Below are positions 1-8,863 of a DNA stretch of 39,666 nucleotides, piece after piece (the stretch's first letter is position 1; every line of letters starts with the position of its first letter). The translations under genes and the position numbers were made by a program. The stretch is taken from the NCBI GenBank assembly GCA_938010425.1, contig CALLUO010000017.1, forward strand, positions 1 through 39,666, read 5' to 3'. The notes under the pieces are model-generated. The model worked only from the letters and a program-made list of their open reading frames with translations. It did not search any database and was not told the origin of the DNA. Source of the stretch: an uncultured Elioraea sp. (GTDB taxonomy: Bacteria; Pseudomonadota; Alphaproteobacteria; Acetobacterales; Acetobacteraceae).

Positions 1-2873
1 GGGTGCAGGGCCTCGCGGCGCGCAAGATCGGTGATCTGATGGCGGCAGGAGAAGCCGTTGGCGACGATCAGGTCTCGCGGCTCGGCCGCCCGCACGGCGG
101 GAAGCAAGGAGAGCTCTGCCATCGCGCGTGATACGGATGCCGTCTCCGCCTGATACCCGAAGGCGCCCGCCATGCCGCAGCAGGAGGACTCGATCGGCCG
201 CACCTCGAGCCCCGGCACGATGCGTAGCGCCTGCTGTACGGCTTCGAAGGCGCCGAACGCTTTGCTGTGGCAGTGCCCGTGCACCAGCGCACGCCGCGGC
301 GGGCCCTGGCGCAAAACGGCGCGAAGGGGCCCTGACCGGGCAGCGAGGAACTCCTCGAACGTCAGCGCCGCTCTCGCGACCACCCGCGCCTCCTCGCCCA
401 AACCCAGCACCAGCGCCTCATCGCGAAACGTGAACAGGCAGGAGGGCTCGACCCCGATGATCGGCACGCCCTGGCGCGCGAACGGTGCGAGCACAGCCAG
501 CGTGCGGCGGAGTTCGGCCCGTGCGTGATCAATCAGGCCCGTAACAAGGAAAGTTCGCCCGCAACAGAGCGGCCGCCCCCCATCGGAGGCAGCGCGGGGC
601 CGAAACCCGCCCGCCCGCAACACACGCGCGGCCGCGCGCACCGTTGCGGGGTCGAACCATCGCGTGAAGGTGTCAGCGAACAGCACAACGTCCGGGTTGC
701 CACTCTCCGCCTCCGCATCGCGCCACGGCGCGCGCGCGATGCGCGGCAGCGGCCGGTCGCCAGCAAAGCCGAGCACACGCTCGCTCCAGCGCGCGAATGC
801 AGAAACTGCGTCCCGCAGCGCCGCCAGCCGGCCAAAGCGCGCGACCTTGGGCGCATAACGCGGCAGGTACGCGATCAGCCGCTCGCGCAAGCCAAGACCG
901 TTCGTAGCGACCTGGGCCGCGCGCACCTCGATTTTCATCCGCGCCATGTCGACCCCAGTTGGGCACTCGCGGCGGCAGGCCTTGCACGAGACGCAAAGGG
1001 AAAGCGCCTCCGCCACCGCCTCAGAGGCGAGCCCACCCGGGATCTGACCAGACAGAGCCAGCCGCAGCGTGTTCGCGCGCCCGCGCACCACGTCCGTTTC
1101 ATCGCGTGTGGCGCGATAGGAGGGGCACATCACGCCGCCCGCAAGAGCGCGGCACGCACCATTGTTGTTGCACATCTCCACCGCCGCCTGAAACGATTGG
1201 GCGGGGTTTGAGCGCGGGTAGTCTGACCAATCGAGCACCGGCCGGTGCGTCGCCTCGGCGTAGCCGGGGCCATAGCGGAACAAGGCGCGGTCGTCCATGC
1301 GCGGGGGGCGGACGATGCGATTGGGGTTGAGAATGCCATGCGGATCGAAACGATCCTTAACCCGTTCGAAAGCGGCAACGATGCGCGACCCGAACATTGC
1401 GGTATGGAATTCGGAGCGCACTATGCCATCACCATGCTCGCCGGAATGGCTGCCCTTGTATGCGCGCACCAAAGCGAAGGCTTCCTCCGCGATCGCGCGC
1501 ATCGCGGCCACATCCTTCTCCAGCTTCAGGTTCAGCACCGGCCGCACATGCAAGCAGCCCGACCCTGCATGGGCATACCACGTGCCGCGCGTGCCGTGGC
1601 GCGCAAAGAGCGCGTTCAGCCGCTCCGTATAGTCAGCGAGGTGCTCGAGCGGAACTGCGCAATCCTCGACAAAGGAAACGGGCTTGCCCTCCTCCTTCAT
1701 GCTCATCATCACATTCAGACCGGCTGTGCGCAGCGCATTGATTTCCGCCTGCAGAGCAGGGTCTGTCACCGCGCTGACACCGCCGAAGCGGGCGCCGCTT
1801 TTGTCCCACGCAAAGCCGAGATCGCCCATCAGGGTGGCAAGCTCAGCAAGACGCGCACGGTTCGTCGCTGCATCTGCCTCGGCGAACTCGACGAGAAGCA
1901 GAGCCTCCGGCTCGCCGCGCACGACGGCGGAGAGAGTCGCCTGGAACATCGGCATATCGCGTGCCAACTCGAGCATCGTGCGATCGACGAGCTCGACCGC
2001 TACCGGATCCAGCCCGACGATCGCGCGGGTCATTTCCATCGCGGCGCGGAACGAGCCGAAATGGCAAACGCCCAAGCAGCGGTGCTTTGGCAAAGCGGGC
2101 GCGAGCTTCAGCTCGATGGCGGTAAACAGGGCGAGCGTGCCCTCTGACCCGACGAGAATCTCGGCGAGATTGGGCCGCGTGACGGTGGGCAGAAGGGCAT
2201 CGAGATTGTAGCCCCCAACACGCCGCTGAACCCTGGGAAAGCGGGCTTCGATCTCGTCCGCTTCGGCGGCCGCGATCGCGCGGAGATCGGCGGCGAGAGG
2301 TGCGACCGCAGACGTCGGGGCGAACGCCGTCTCATCGAAACGCGCGCGCGTTCCATTCGCCAATATGGCGTCAATCGCGGACACATTGTCGCGCATGATG
2401 CCGAAGCGCAACGAGCGTGCCCCGGCTGAATTGTTCGCCGCCATCCCGCCCAAGGTCGCGCGCGAGGCGGTGGACACGTCGACCGGAAACCACAGCCCGT
2501 GCGGCGCCAGCAGCCGGTTCAAGCGATCCAGCACCACCCCTGGGTCGACCACCGCGCGACGGCGCTTGGGGTCGAGAACATGGATGCGGTTGAGATACCG
2601 CGAACAGTCGACGACGATGCCGCGATTGACCGTCTGCCCAGCCTGGCTCGTTCCACCCCCGCGCGCCGTGACGGGGATCCCTTCCTCGCGCGCGACTGCC
2701 AGCACGGCGGCGAGGTCATCTACGCTACGCGGAAACACCACGGCCGCAGGCCAGACTTGGTAGTGCGACGCGTCGGTGGCGTAGCGGCCGCGCGTGCCCT
2801 CGTCTGTGCGCACCTCGCCGCGAAGCCCGGCACGCAACCGGCGCTCGATCGACGGGGCAAGGCTTGGCGACAT
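1..2873 (-). CDS. FAD/4Fe-4S 2-hydroxyacid dehydrogenase, GlcD-GlpC fusion (YdiJ-like), C-terminus cut by window edge
   Basis: Starts at ATG 2873 (MSPSLAPSIERRLR) and stays open to base 1, about 957 codons, missing perhaps 10-30 residues. The N-terminal half is an FAD-binding type-4 domain: GGGTSQAGQ near residue 65, ANNSAGARSLRFG near 140, GEHGDGIVRSEF near 480 and FDPHGILNPNRIV near 510. The C-terminal half carries ferredoxin-type motifs, CNNNGACR then MCPSY near 565 and CVSCKACRRECP near 628. It ends in CCG-domain motifs (EPSC, SSCCGMAGAFGY, ANGFSCRHQI). This is the architecture of E. coli YdiJ-type D-2-hydroxyglutarate dehydrogenases and D-lactate or glycolate relatives, which oxidise a 2-hydroxyacid and pass electrons through FAD and Fe-S clusters. 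The substrate here is not readable from sequence. It lies 197 bp behind the flavoprotein gene, so it may be last in the operon or have its own promoter. Confidence 0.9.
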   Translation of the reverse strand, partial: MSPSLAPSIERRLRAGLRGEVRTDEGTRGRYATDASHYQVWPAAVVFPRSVDDLAAVLAVAREEGIPVTARGGGTSQAGQTVNRGIVVDCSRYLNRIHVLDPKRRRAVVDPGVVLDRLNRLLAPHGLWFPVDVSTASRATLGGMAANNSAGARSLRFGIMRDNVSAIDAILANGTRARFDETAFAPTSAVAPLAADLRAIAAAEADEIEARFPRVQRRVGGYNLDALLPTVTRPNLAEILVGSEGTLALFTAIELKLAPALPKHRCLGVCHFGSFRAAMEMTRAIVGLDPVAVELVDRTMLELARDMPMFQATLSAVVRGEPEALLLVEFAEADAATNRARLAELATLMGDLGFAWDKSGARFGGVSAVTDPALQAEINALRTAGLNVMMSMKEEGKPVSFVEDCAVPLEHLADYTERLNALFARHGTRGTWYAHAGSGCLHVRPVLNLKLEKDVAAMRAIAEEAFALVRAYKGSHSGEHGDGIVRSEFHTAMFGSRIVAAFERVKDRFDPHGILNPNRIVRPPRMDDRALFRYGPGYAEATHRPVLDWSDYPRSNPAQSFQAAVEMCNNNGACRALAGGVMCPSYRATRDETDVVRGRANTLRLALSGQIPGGLASEAVAEALSLCVSCKACRRECPTGVDMARMKIEVRAAQVATNGLGLRERLIAYLPRYAPKVARFGRLAALRDAVSAFARWSERVLGFAGDRPLPRIARAPWRDAEAESGNPDVVLFADTFTRWFDPATVRAAARVLRAGGFRPRAASDGGRPLCCGRTFLVTGLIDHARAELRRTLAVLAPFARQGVPIIGVEPSCLFTFRDEALVLGLGEEARVVARAALTFEEFLAARSGPLRAVLRQGPPRRALVHGHCHSKAFGAFEAVQQALRIVPGLEVRPIESSCCGMAGAFGYQAETASVSRAMAELSLLPAVRAAEPRDLIVANGFSCRHQITDLARREALH

Positions 2874-2913
2874 AGCCGAAGGTCTCCTCGGAAGCGACGA
2901 TGTGGCCGTAAGC

Positions 2914-2941
2914 AGTATAGGAGCTTCAGAGGAGGGGGAAA
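2914..2941 (-). promoter_or_regulatory. candidate sigma70-like promoter for the 2-hydroxyacid dehydrogenase
   Basis: In the 197-bp gap the minus strand has a good -10 hexamer, TATACT (2919-2914), about 40 bases upstream of the ATG at 2873. A weak -35-like TTTCCC sits 16 bases further up (2941-2936). An AGGAG ribosome site precedes the ATG. The -35 matches the consensus at only about half its positions, so this is tentative. Confidence 0.25.
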
Positions 2942-3070
2942 CGCAGGCTCCGGAAGAAGGGAGCTCAGCGGCTCAGGCCCAAAGCGGGTGATCGCTTCCG
3001 TAGCCCTGCCGCGCACCACCCGCTGCGCGTCACACAACTCACAAGAGCCAAACGATCACGTCTCGCCTCC

Positions 3071-4480
3071 TCAACGCGCGTGTGTTCCCACCCCGCGCCG
3101 AACGCCAGCGGCTGCGCGGCCTGCGATTCGGCCAAGCACAATCGCGGTGAGAAGCCCATTGCCCGAGATATAGCCCGAGGCATCGGGGCCAGAAACGCCA
3201 ACCGCCGCACCACCGGCAGCGAACAGGTTGGGAAATACGCCACCATCCCGGTGCAGCACCCGGCCATCAAGGGCGATGGCGAGCCCGCCTTGCGTATGAA
3301 ACAAAGCGCCAGTGACGCGAACCGCGCAGTAAGGCGGAACGAGCGGCGATGTCACGCTCCAATCGCGCCCGAAGCGATCCCGGCCGCGGCAGGCGGCGAG
3401 CGTGGCGGCAAGCCGCCCGGGCGGAAGGTGAAGCATCGCCTCGAGCGCCTCCAGCGTGTCGGCGCGCAAGATCGCGCCTGCCGCTTCGGCGGCCCGGTAA
3501 TCGGCGAACGCACGGGCGGCTTGGGCAATGCGCTCGTCGAACACAGTCCAAGCAAAGCCGCCGGGCTGGGCGAGCACGCGCGCGGCTTGTTCAGAGTAGC
3601 CTTCCGTCTCGTCGCTGAACCGTTCTCCCAAAGCATTGACCTGAATGCCGCCCAGCATAATGGTGGTCCAGGTAATGAGGATCCCGTGGGGGTGTGCGAC
3701 GTTGCCGTGGCCCTGATGGCCAGAGAGGTGGCGAAGCTCGGCCCCCAGCGCCTCGCCCCACAGCACAGCCTCGCCGCGATTGCCATCGTGGCCGAACCAG
3801 AGCGCATCAGCGAGTTCGGGGAGGTGGCGGCGCACGAGAGCGCGGTTGCCGCCATAGCCGTTGCAAGCCAGCACCAATGCGCGGCAAGCGATTCGCTCCT
3901 CCGCTCCGTTCGGCCTGGCGAGCGCCACGCCAGCGATGGTGCGGCCATCGTTGGCGAGGAACAGCGTGTGCGCCGCCGCTTCGGTCAGGATTGGCACGTC
4001 AGCCGCTTCCACCGCTGTACGTAGCCGGTCCACCAACTCAACGCCCGATCGGCTCGGCAGGCTGTGCATGCGGCGTACCGAGTGGCCGGGGTAGACCACG
4101 TCATCCGCGAACACGAATGGCAGTCCATGCCGGTCGGCGAGCCAGTGCAGCGCGTCCGCCGCACCCTGCGTGGCAAGGGCCAGCACGGTCGGATCGGCCC
4201 GCGAGCGGGTTTTGCGCACGATATCGGCGGCAAAACGGTCCGGATCGTCATCGACACTGGCCGCTCTCTGCCAGCGTGTGCCGGCGGCGGGAACCAGGCC
4301 GGCAGAGAGTGCGGTCGATCCCCGCGGCACGGTGTCGCGCTCGATCACCACGGGCTCCGCTCCCGCCTCGCGCGCGGCAAGCGCCGCGACAAGCCCCGCC
4401 GCGCCTGCGCCGATGATCAGCACCTCGGCCTCGGCGTCGAACGCCACACCAGACGCTGGCCGGACGGAGACGTCGCTCAC
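3071..4480 (-). CDS. FAD-dependent oxidoreductase, fumarate reductase/3-ketosteroid dehydrogenase flavoprotein fold
   Basis: GTG start at 4480, chosen because GTGA overlaps the stop of the upstream gene by 4 bases and because the dinucleotide-binding motif VLIIGAGAAGLVAALAAR lies just behind it. The frame is open further upstream, but that part reads as a shadow of the isochorismatase-fold gene. About 469 residues. The N-terminus binds the FAD ADP moiety (GAGAAG, then an acidic residue in VVIERD and GSTALSAG), and the C-terminus has the GGAAVGVSGP and SGYISGNGLL motifs that close the FAD site. The middle (GHQGHGNVAHPHG) corresponds to the capping and substrate domain. This family includes soluble fumarate reductases, tricarballylate dehydrogenase and ketosteroid dehydrogenases. 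I see no secretion signal, so it is probably cytoplasmic. Translational coupling behind HyuA and the hydrolase suggests it oxidises or reduces a ring-opened intermediate; that is inference. Confidence 0.88.
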   Translation of the reverse strand: MSDVSVRPASGVAFDAEAEVLIIGAGAAGLVAALAAREAGAEPVVIERDTVPRGSTALSAGLVPAAGTRWQRAASVDDDPDRFAADIVRKTRSRADPTVLALATQGAADALHWLADRHGLPFVFADDVVYPGHSVRRMHSLPSRSGVELVDRLRTAVEAADVPILTEAAAHTLFLANDGRTIAGVALARPNGAEERIACRALVLACNGYGGNRALVRRHLPELADALWFGHDGNRGEAVLWGEALGAELRHLSGHQGHGNVAHPHGILITWTTIMLGGIQVNALGERFSDETEGYSEQAARVLAQPGGFAWTVFDERIAQAARAFADYRAAEAAGAILRADTLEALEAMLHLPPGRLAATLAACRGRDRFGRDWSVTSPLVPPYCAVRVTGALFHTQGGLAIALDGRVLHRDGGVFPNLFAAGGAAVGVSGPDASGYISGNGLLTAIVLGRIAGRAAAGVRRGVGTHAR

Positions 4481-5085
4481 GGCAGGGCGGCGATCGCTTC
4501 GGCAATCGCTGCGATGTGCGCAACCGGCCGCAGCGCCTCGATGGCCACCGCATGTGCACGCGGATCGAAAGCCGCGCAGCCATCCTCCAACACGACGCAG
4601 GCGAAGTCGCGCACCGCGGCGTCGCGCACGGTAGAGGCAACCCCGGCGCCAGTAACGATGCCGGCGACCAGAAGCCGCTCGATGCCTGCCTTGCGCAGTA
4701 CCCACTCGAGTCGGCTCATGTAGAATGCGCTGTAAGCGACCTTCTCCACGGCGAGGTCGACCGGCGAGAGCGCATCCACCACTGCCTGGCCCCAGGAGCC
4801 GGGGGCGAAGTCGCCGCGGCCCAAGAAGGGGCGGAGTGCCTTAAGGTGAGGCGAGATAAAGGGTGCGCCGTCCTTGCCGGGAACGAGGGTAAAGAGGGTC
4901 GCCACAGTCCAGCCGCCGGCGGCACGCAGCCGTTGCGCAAGTGGTGCAAGACGCTCTGGCAGGGCAGCGATGGCGGAAGACGTGAGGCCCGCTCGGCCAT
5001 AGGCGCCCTCGGGGTGGAGGAAATCGTTCTGCAGGTCGCACAACAGCAGGGCGGTGCGCGAGGGGTTGGGTATCAGCGTGCTCAT
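4477..5085 (-). CDS. isochorismatase-fold hydrolase lacking the catalytic cysteine
   Basis: 202 residues, usual length for the isochorismatase-like (cysteine hydrolase) superfamily. LLLCDLQNDF near the N-terminus supplies the conserved Asp (D17), and VEKVAYSAF the conserved Lys (K115). The cysteine loop, normally of the form GxxTxxCVxxTxRDA, reads GIVTGAGVASTVRDA, so Gly (G148, codon GGG) sits where the nucleophilic Cys should be. Amidase members such as N-carbamoylsarcosine amidase and nicotinamidase need this Cys. The EntB/PhzD type, which hydrolyses a vinyl ether, works without it. The gene overlaps hyuA by ATGA and the flavoprotein gene by GTGA, so it is part of the operon. A carbamoyl-amide hydrolase role fits the neighbours but not the missing Cys; an acid-catalysed hydrolysis, or a non-catalytic role, is equally possible. 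Confidence 0.88.
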   Translation of the reverse strand: MSTLIPNPSRTALLLCDLQNDFLHPEGAYGRAGLTSSAIAALPERLAPLAQRLRAAGGWTVATLFTLVPGKDGAPFISPHLKALRPFLGRGDFAPGSWGQAVVDALSPVDLAVEKVAYSAFYMSRLEWVLRKAGIERLLVAGIVTGAGVASTVRDAAVRDFACVVLEDGCAAFDPRAHAVAIEALRPVAHIAAIAEAIAALP

Positions 5086-7124
5086 AGCCGCGTCATGATT
5101 AGGTTGCCGAACCGGTCGACGCGCGCAACGAGGCCTGGGTCGACGACCACGGTCGCATCCGCCTGTTCGAGGATGGCGGGACCAGCGATCTCCGCACCGA
5201 TCGGAAGGGCGAGACGCTCATAGATCGGCGTGTCGTGCCAGCTTCGATCGAAGCGCGCGCGGCGTGTGCCGTAGCGGGCCGAAGCAAGCGTTGCGCCGGA
5301 CGGCGGCGCAAGCGCGGTGAGATCGAAGACCGGACGGCGACCGATCGCGGCCAAACGCACGGTCGCGAGACGTACGGGAATGCCAGGAAGGAGGCGCGAA
5401 AAGCCCGCGCGGTAGGCGGTTTCGAAGGCAGCACGCACGGCACTCTCGTCAAGGGCAGGCCCGCCGGGACGAAACGGCAAAGGAACGACCACGGCATGGG
5501 TTTGGCCCTGGTAGTGCATGTCGGCCTCGGCACGGAGCGTAATCTCCGTCAGCGGCAGCCCAGCAGCAGCGACAACAGCGCGCGCCTCCTCCGCCATCGC
5601 AGCAAGCCGCGCCGTGAGCGCCGCGCCGTCGAGACGATCGAGAGCGAGGTTCACCGTCCGCACCACATCGTGCCGAACATCGGCCACCAGGCAGCCCAGA
5701 GCCGAGGTGACGCCTGGAAACCGCGGCACGATGGTGGCCGCGAGCCCAACCTCGCGCATCAGCGCGCCGGCATGCATCGCCCCTCCGCCGCCAAAAGGCA
5801 TAAAGGCGAAGCGGGCGGGATCATGCCCGCGCTCAATCGAAAGCAAGCGCATGGCGCCCGCCATTTTGGCGTTGGCCACCTGAACGATCGCCTCCGCCGC
5901 GTCCTCCACCGAAAGGCCCAAGGGTGCACCGACATGGCGGGCGATCGCTTCCCGCGCCGCCTCGACGTCCAACCGAGAGAGGGAGCCGCCGATAGGACGA
6001 TCGGCATTAATCCGCCCCAGCACAAGATGGGCATCGGTGAGAGTCGGGCGGTCGTTCCCCTGGGCGTAGCAAACCGGCCCGGGCACGGACCCCGCGCTTT
6101 CCGGCCCCACCTGCAGCAAGCCCCCCGAATCGACTCGCGCGATCGAACCGCCTCCCGCACCGATGGTGGTGATCTCCACCATCGGCGTGCGCACGACGAG
6201 GCCGAAATCGAGCGCGGCCTGCGCAGCGAAGGATGGTTCACCCCCCGCGATCAACGCGACGTCGAAGCTTGTGCCGCCGAGATCGCCGGTGATGAGGTCG
6301 GCAAACCCGGCAGCGCGGCCGATGGCCGCGGCGGCGATCACACCAGCAGCAGGGCCCGACAAGGCGGTGCGCACAGGAAGCCGGCGCGCGGTGGCCGTGC
6401 TCATCACCCCGCCGTTCGACTGCACAATGTGGAAGCGGCCGGCGAATCCGGCGCGCGCCAGCGCCGTTTCAAGCCGAGCGAGATAGGCCCCTACCACGGG
6501 TTGGAGATAGGCGTTTAGAGCAGCGGTCGAAGTGCGCTCGAATTCGCGGATTTCGGGCAGGATGTCGGACGAACAGCACAGATGCTCGTTTGGCCAGATG
6601 CGCGCGAGCACAGCGAGCGCGGCGCGCTCGTTCGCCGGATTGGCGTAGGCGTTGATGAAAGCGATGCAGACAGACTCAGCGCCCGCTGCCAGCAAATATC
6701 TCCCTGCCGCCTCAACTTCGGCGGGGTCGATGGCGGTCGCGATCGTGCCATCGGCCAGGGTGCGTTCGTTGACCTCGAGCCTGAGGTCGCGATCGATGAC
6801 GGGAACGAAGTCGCCAGCGAGCCCCCAGGCGCGCGGACGGTCACGCCGCCGCATTTCCAGCACGTCGCGGAAACCGCGCGTCGTGATCAGCCCCGTACGC
6901 GCGCCTTTCCGTTCCAAAAGCGCATTGGTGCCGACGGTGGTGCCGTGCACGATGGCGGAACAGTGGGCGGCCCCGCCGATCGCTTCGAGGCCGGACAGAA
7001 AGCCTGCCGCCTCATCCCCTCGTCGTGACGAGACCTTCGCGGTGTGGAACGCTCCCCGCTCGGGATCGAGCACAAAAAGATCGGTAAATGTTCCGCCGAC
7101 ATCCACCCCGACGAGCAGCGTCAT
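5082..7124 (-). CDS. hydantoinase/oxoprolinase family protein, subunit A (HyuA-like)
   Basis: 680 residues, typical for HyuA. The N-terminus has the ASKHA-type nucleotide-binding loop GVDVGGTFTDLFVLD, followed by HGTTVGTNALLERKGA and TTRGFRDVLEMRRRDRP, all hallmarks of this family. The centre carries QSNGGVMS, LSGPAAGV, GDLGGTSFD and TIGAGGGSIA, and then FMPFGGGGAMHA. HyuA partners HyuB in ATP-dependent opening of cyclic amides (N-methylhydantoin, 5-oxoproline, caprolactam). Related pairs carboxylate ketones such as acetone and acetophenone. It overlaps hyuB upstream and the isochorismatase-fold gene downstream by 4 bases each, so the three are likely translated together. The substrate cannot be read from sequence. 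Confidence 0.95.
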   Translation of the reverse strand: MTLLVGVDVGGTFTDLFVLDPERGAFHTAKVSSRRGDEAAGFLSGLEAIGGAAHCSAIVHGTTVGTNALLERKGARTGLITTRGFRDVLEMRRRDRPRAWGLAGDFVPVIDRDLRLEVNERTLADGTIATAIDPAEVEAAGRYLLAAGAESVCIAFINAYANPANERAALAVLARIWPNEHLCCSSDILPEIREFERTSTAALNAYLQPVVGAYLARLETALARAGFAGRFHIVQSNGGVMSTATARRLPVRTALSGPAAGVIAAAAIGRAAGFADLITGDLGGTSFDVALIAGGEPSFAAQAALDFGLVVRTPMVEITTIGAGGGSIARVDSGGLLQVGPESAGSVPGPVCYAQGNDRPTLTDAHLVLGRINADRPIGGSLSRLDVEAAREAIARHVGAPLGLSVEDAAEAIVQVANAKMAGAMRLLSIERGHDPARFAFMPFGGGGAMHAGALMREVGLAATIVPRFPGVTSALGCLVADVRHDVVRTVNLALDRLDGAALTARLAAMAEEARAVVAAAGLPLTEITLRAEADMHYQGQTHAVVVPLPFRPGGPALDESAVRAAFETAYRAGFSRLLPGIPVRLATVRLAAIGRRPVFDLTALAPPSGATLASARYGTRRARFDRSWHDTPIYERLALPIGAEIAGPAILEQADATVVVDPGLVARVDRFGNLIMTRL

Positions 7125-8860
7125 GACGCCCGCCCCTGGCGCAGCGCGGCGGTTGCTTCGGCATCGACCGACCCATCCGGTAGCACGTCGACACCGTAGG
7201 CATCTCGCGCCGCCTCTCTCGTCGCGTAGCCCAAGCGGACATCGCGCGCCACACGGGCGGGATCGCGCTGGAACGGCTCTCCCCAGCCGCCGCCCCCCGG
7301 GGTCTCTAGCCGTAGCCGTTGCCCGCGCGCGAGCCTAAGCCCGAACGCCTTGGAGACCATGGGCGAAGATCGCCAGCCCTGCTCTGTCTCCCAGGAGAAA
7401 CGGTTCGCCGATGCTGGCCCACCACCGGCAACGCCGAAAGGGGGATGAAGCCCCCGGTCGCCAAGCAAGAAGGCCTCCGCACCCCCTTCATCCTCGATCG
7501 CCATCTCATAGATGGCACCGAGGCCACCCCGATGCATGCCAGCGCCCGCACTGTCAGGACGCAGGGCCCATTGCGTGAAGCGGATGGGATAGGAAGCCTC
7601 CAGGATCTCCAAGGGCGGCATGGTGGCGGTGCTGATTGGGTTGTTGCCGTGGTTGAGCCCATCGCTCTGTGGCGTGGCGCCAAGTCCGCCACCGAAGAAG
7701 CAGAACATCACCCAGCGCGACGCATCGGCACGGCGGCCTGAGATGGAGAGTGCGTTGATGGTGGCAAAGGGGCCGGCGATGGCGCGATCGGGAGCGGCTT
7801 CGGCGAAGGCGCGGAAGATGACGTCGATCACCCGCAGGATGGTCTCCGTGTAGCCGGCGACGGGCCGCGGTGCTTCGGCGGCGAGGATCGAGCCTTCTGG
7901 AATGCTGATGGTGATCGGTGCGAGGCAACCGCCGTTGGCCGGTACCTCCGGAAAGAGATGCTTGAGCGCGACATAACAGGCGGCGATCGCGGTCGGTCGG
8001 CTGATGTTCAGCGGCCCCGCACAGGCCGCAGCTGTGCCCGAGAAGTCGAGCTCTGCGCGGTCACCCGCGATGGTGAGGCGAAGCCGGATCGGCAAGGGCG
8101 CGGCGTCGATGCCATCATTGTCGAGAAAGTCTTCCGCCACATGGGTGCCGTCCGGCAGACGCCTGAGCGCTTCGCGCATCATCGCTTCAGCGCGCGCGGT
8201 GAGTGCGGCGAGCGCGGCCGAGACCCTCTCCTCACCCGCGTCGTCAAGCAAGGCTGAGAGGCGGCGTTCGCCAAGATCGAGCGCATTGAGCTGACCGTTA
8301 AGGTCGCCCCAATTGGCGTGCGGCGTGCGCGTGTTCGCCTGCAGGATGGCAAGCACGTCTTCATCCAGCGCGCCATGCTGTGCCAGCACCACAGGCGGGA
8401 TGCGCACACTTTCCTGGTGCGACTCGGTTGCCTGCGGGTTGTAGCCGCCAGGCACCGCACCGCCAAAGTCGAGCCAGTGCGCAACAGACGCAAGCCAGCA
8501 AAAGAGCCGTCCTCGCCGAAAGACGGGGCGGACGAGGCGCATGTCGTTCAGGTGCGTGCCGCCGAGATAGGGGTCGTTGAACGCCCAGGTCTCGCCCGCA
8601 TGCGGCCCGCCCCGCCTGGCTGCCTCATCGATCACTGCACGCACGGCAAACGACGTGGCGCCGACGAAAATGGGCAGGCCAGACGAGCCTTGCACAAGCG
8701 TCGCACCCGTCTCGGCGTGATAGAGGCCGTGCGAGAGGTCACGCGCCTCGGCGATGATCGGATTAAAGGCGGAGCGCGCCAAAGTCGCATCCATTTCGTC
8801 CGCGATCTGTTCAAGCTTGCCCTTGAGCACGGCGAGCGTGACGGGATCGAGCGTGGTCAT
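7121..8860 (-). CDS. hydantoinase B/oxoprolinase family protein (HyuB-like)
   Basis: 579 residues, normal HyuB length. ATG start at 8860, 3 bases after the livF stop. Family motifs are clear: LDPVTLAVLKGKLEQIADEM at the N-terminus, EARDLSHGLYHAETG, FNDPYLGGTHLNDM (metal and active-site region), AHWLDFGGAVPGGYNPQ and GGLGATPQSDGLNHGNN. The C-terminus has ETPGGGGWGEPFQRDP and GYATREAARDAYGV. HyuB is the large catalytic partner of HyuA in ATP-dependent hydrolysis of cyclic imides, amides and lactams. Its position directly behind a complete Liv-type importer suggests the imported compound is the HyuAB substrate. The carboxylase branch of the superfamily remains an alternative. Confidence 0.95.
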   Translation of the reverse strand: MTTLDPVTLAVLKGKLEQIADEMDATLARSAFNPIIAEARDLSHGLYHAETGATLVQGSSGLPIFVGATSFAVRAVIDEAARRGGPHAGETWAFNDPYLGGTHLNDMRLVRPVFRRGRLFCWLASVAHWLDFGGAVPGGYNPQATESHQESVRIPPVVLAQHGALDEDVLAILQANTRTPHANWGDLNGQLNALDLGERRLSALLDDAGEERVSAALAALTARAEAMMREALRRLPDGTHVAEDFLDNDGIDAAPLPIRLRLTIAGDRAELDFSGTAAACAGPLNISRPTAIAACYVALKHLFPEVPANGGCLAPITISIPEGSILAAEAPRPVAGYTETILRVIDVIFRAFAEAAPDRAIAGPFATINALSISGRRADASRWVMFCFFGGGLGATPQSDGLNHGNNPISTATMPPLEILEASYPIRFTQWALRPDSAGAGMHRGGLGAIYEMAIEDEGGAEAFLLGDRGLHPPFGVAGGGPASANRFSWETEQGWRSSPMVSKAFGLRLARGQRLRLETPGGGGWGEPFQRDPARVARDVRLGYATREAARDAYGVDVLPDGSVDAEATAALRQGRAS

Positions 8861-8863
8861 CCT

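Noticed and set aside
4481-4705. 75-codon N-terminal extension of the flavoprotein frame
   Set aside because: Arg-rich, without similarity and inside the isochorismatase-fold gene; the GTGA-coupled start at 4480 puts the FAD motif at the right distance from the N-terminus.
5235-6518. Long plus-strand open frame (about 427 codons) opposite hyuA
   Set aside because: It lies wholly antisense to a gene with full HyuA motifs, and its translation is Arg/His-rich with no domain. High GC leaves such shadows open.
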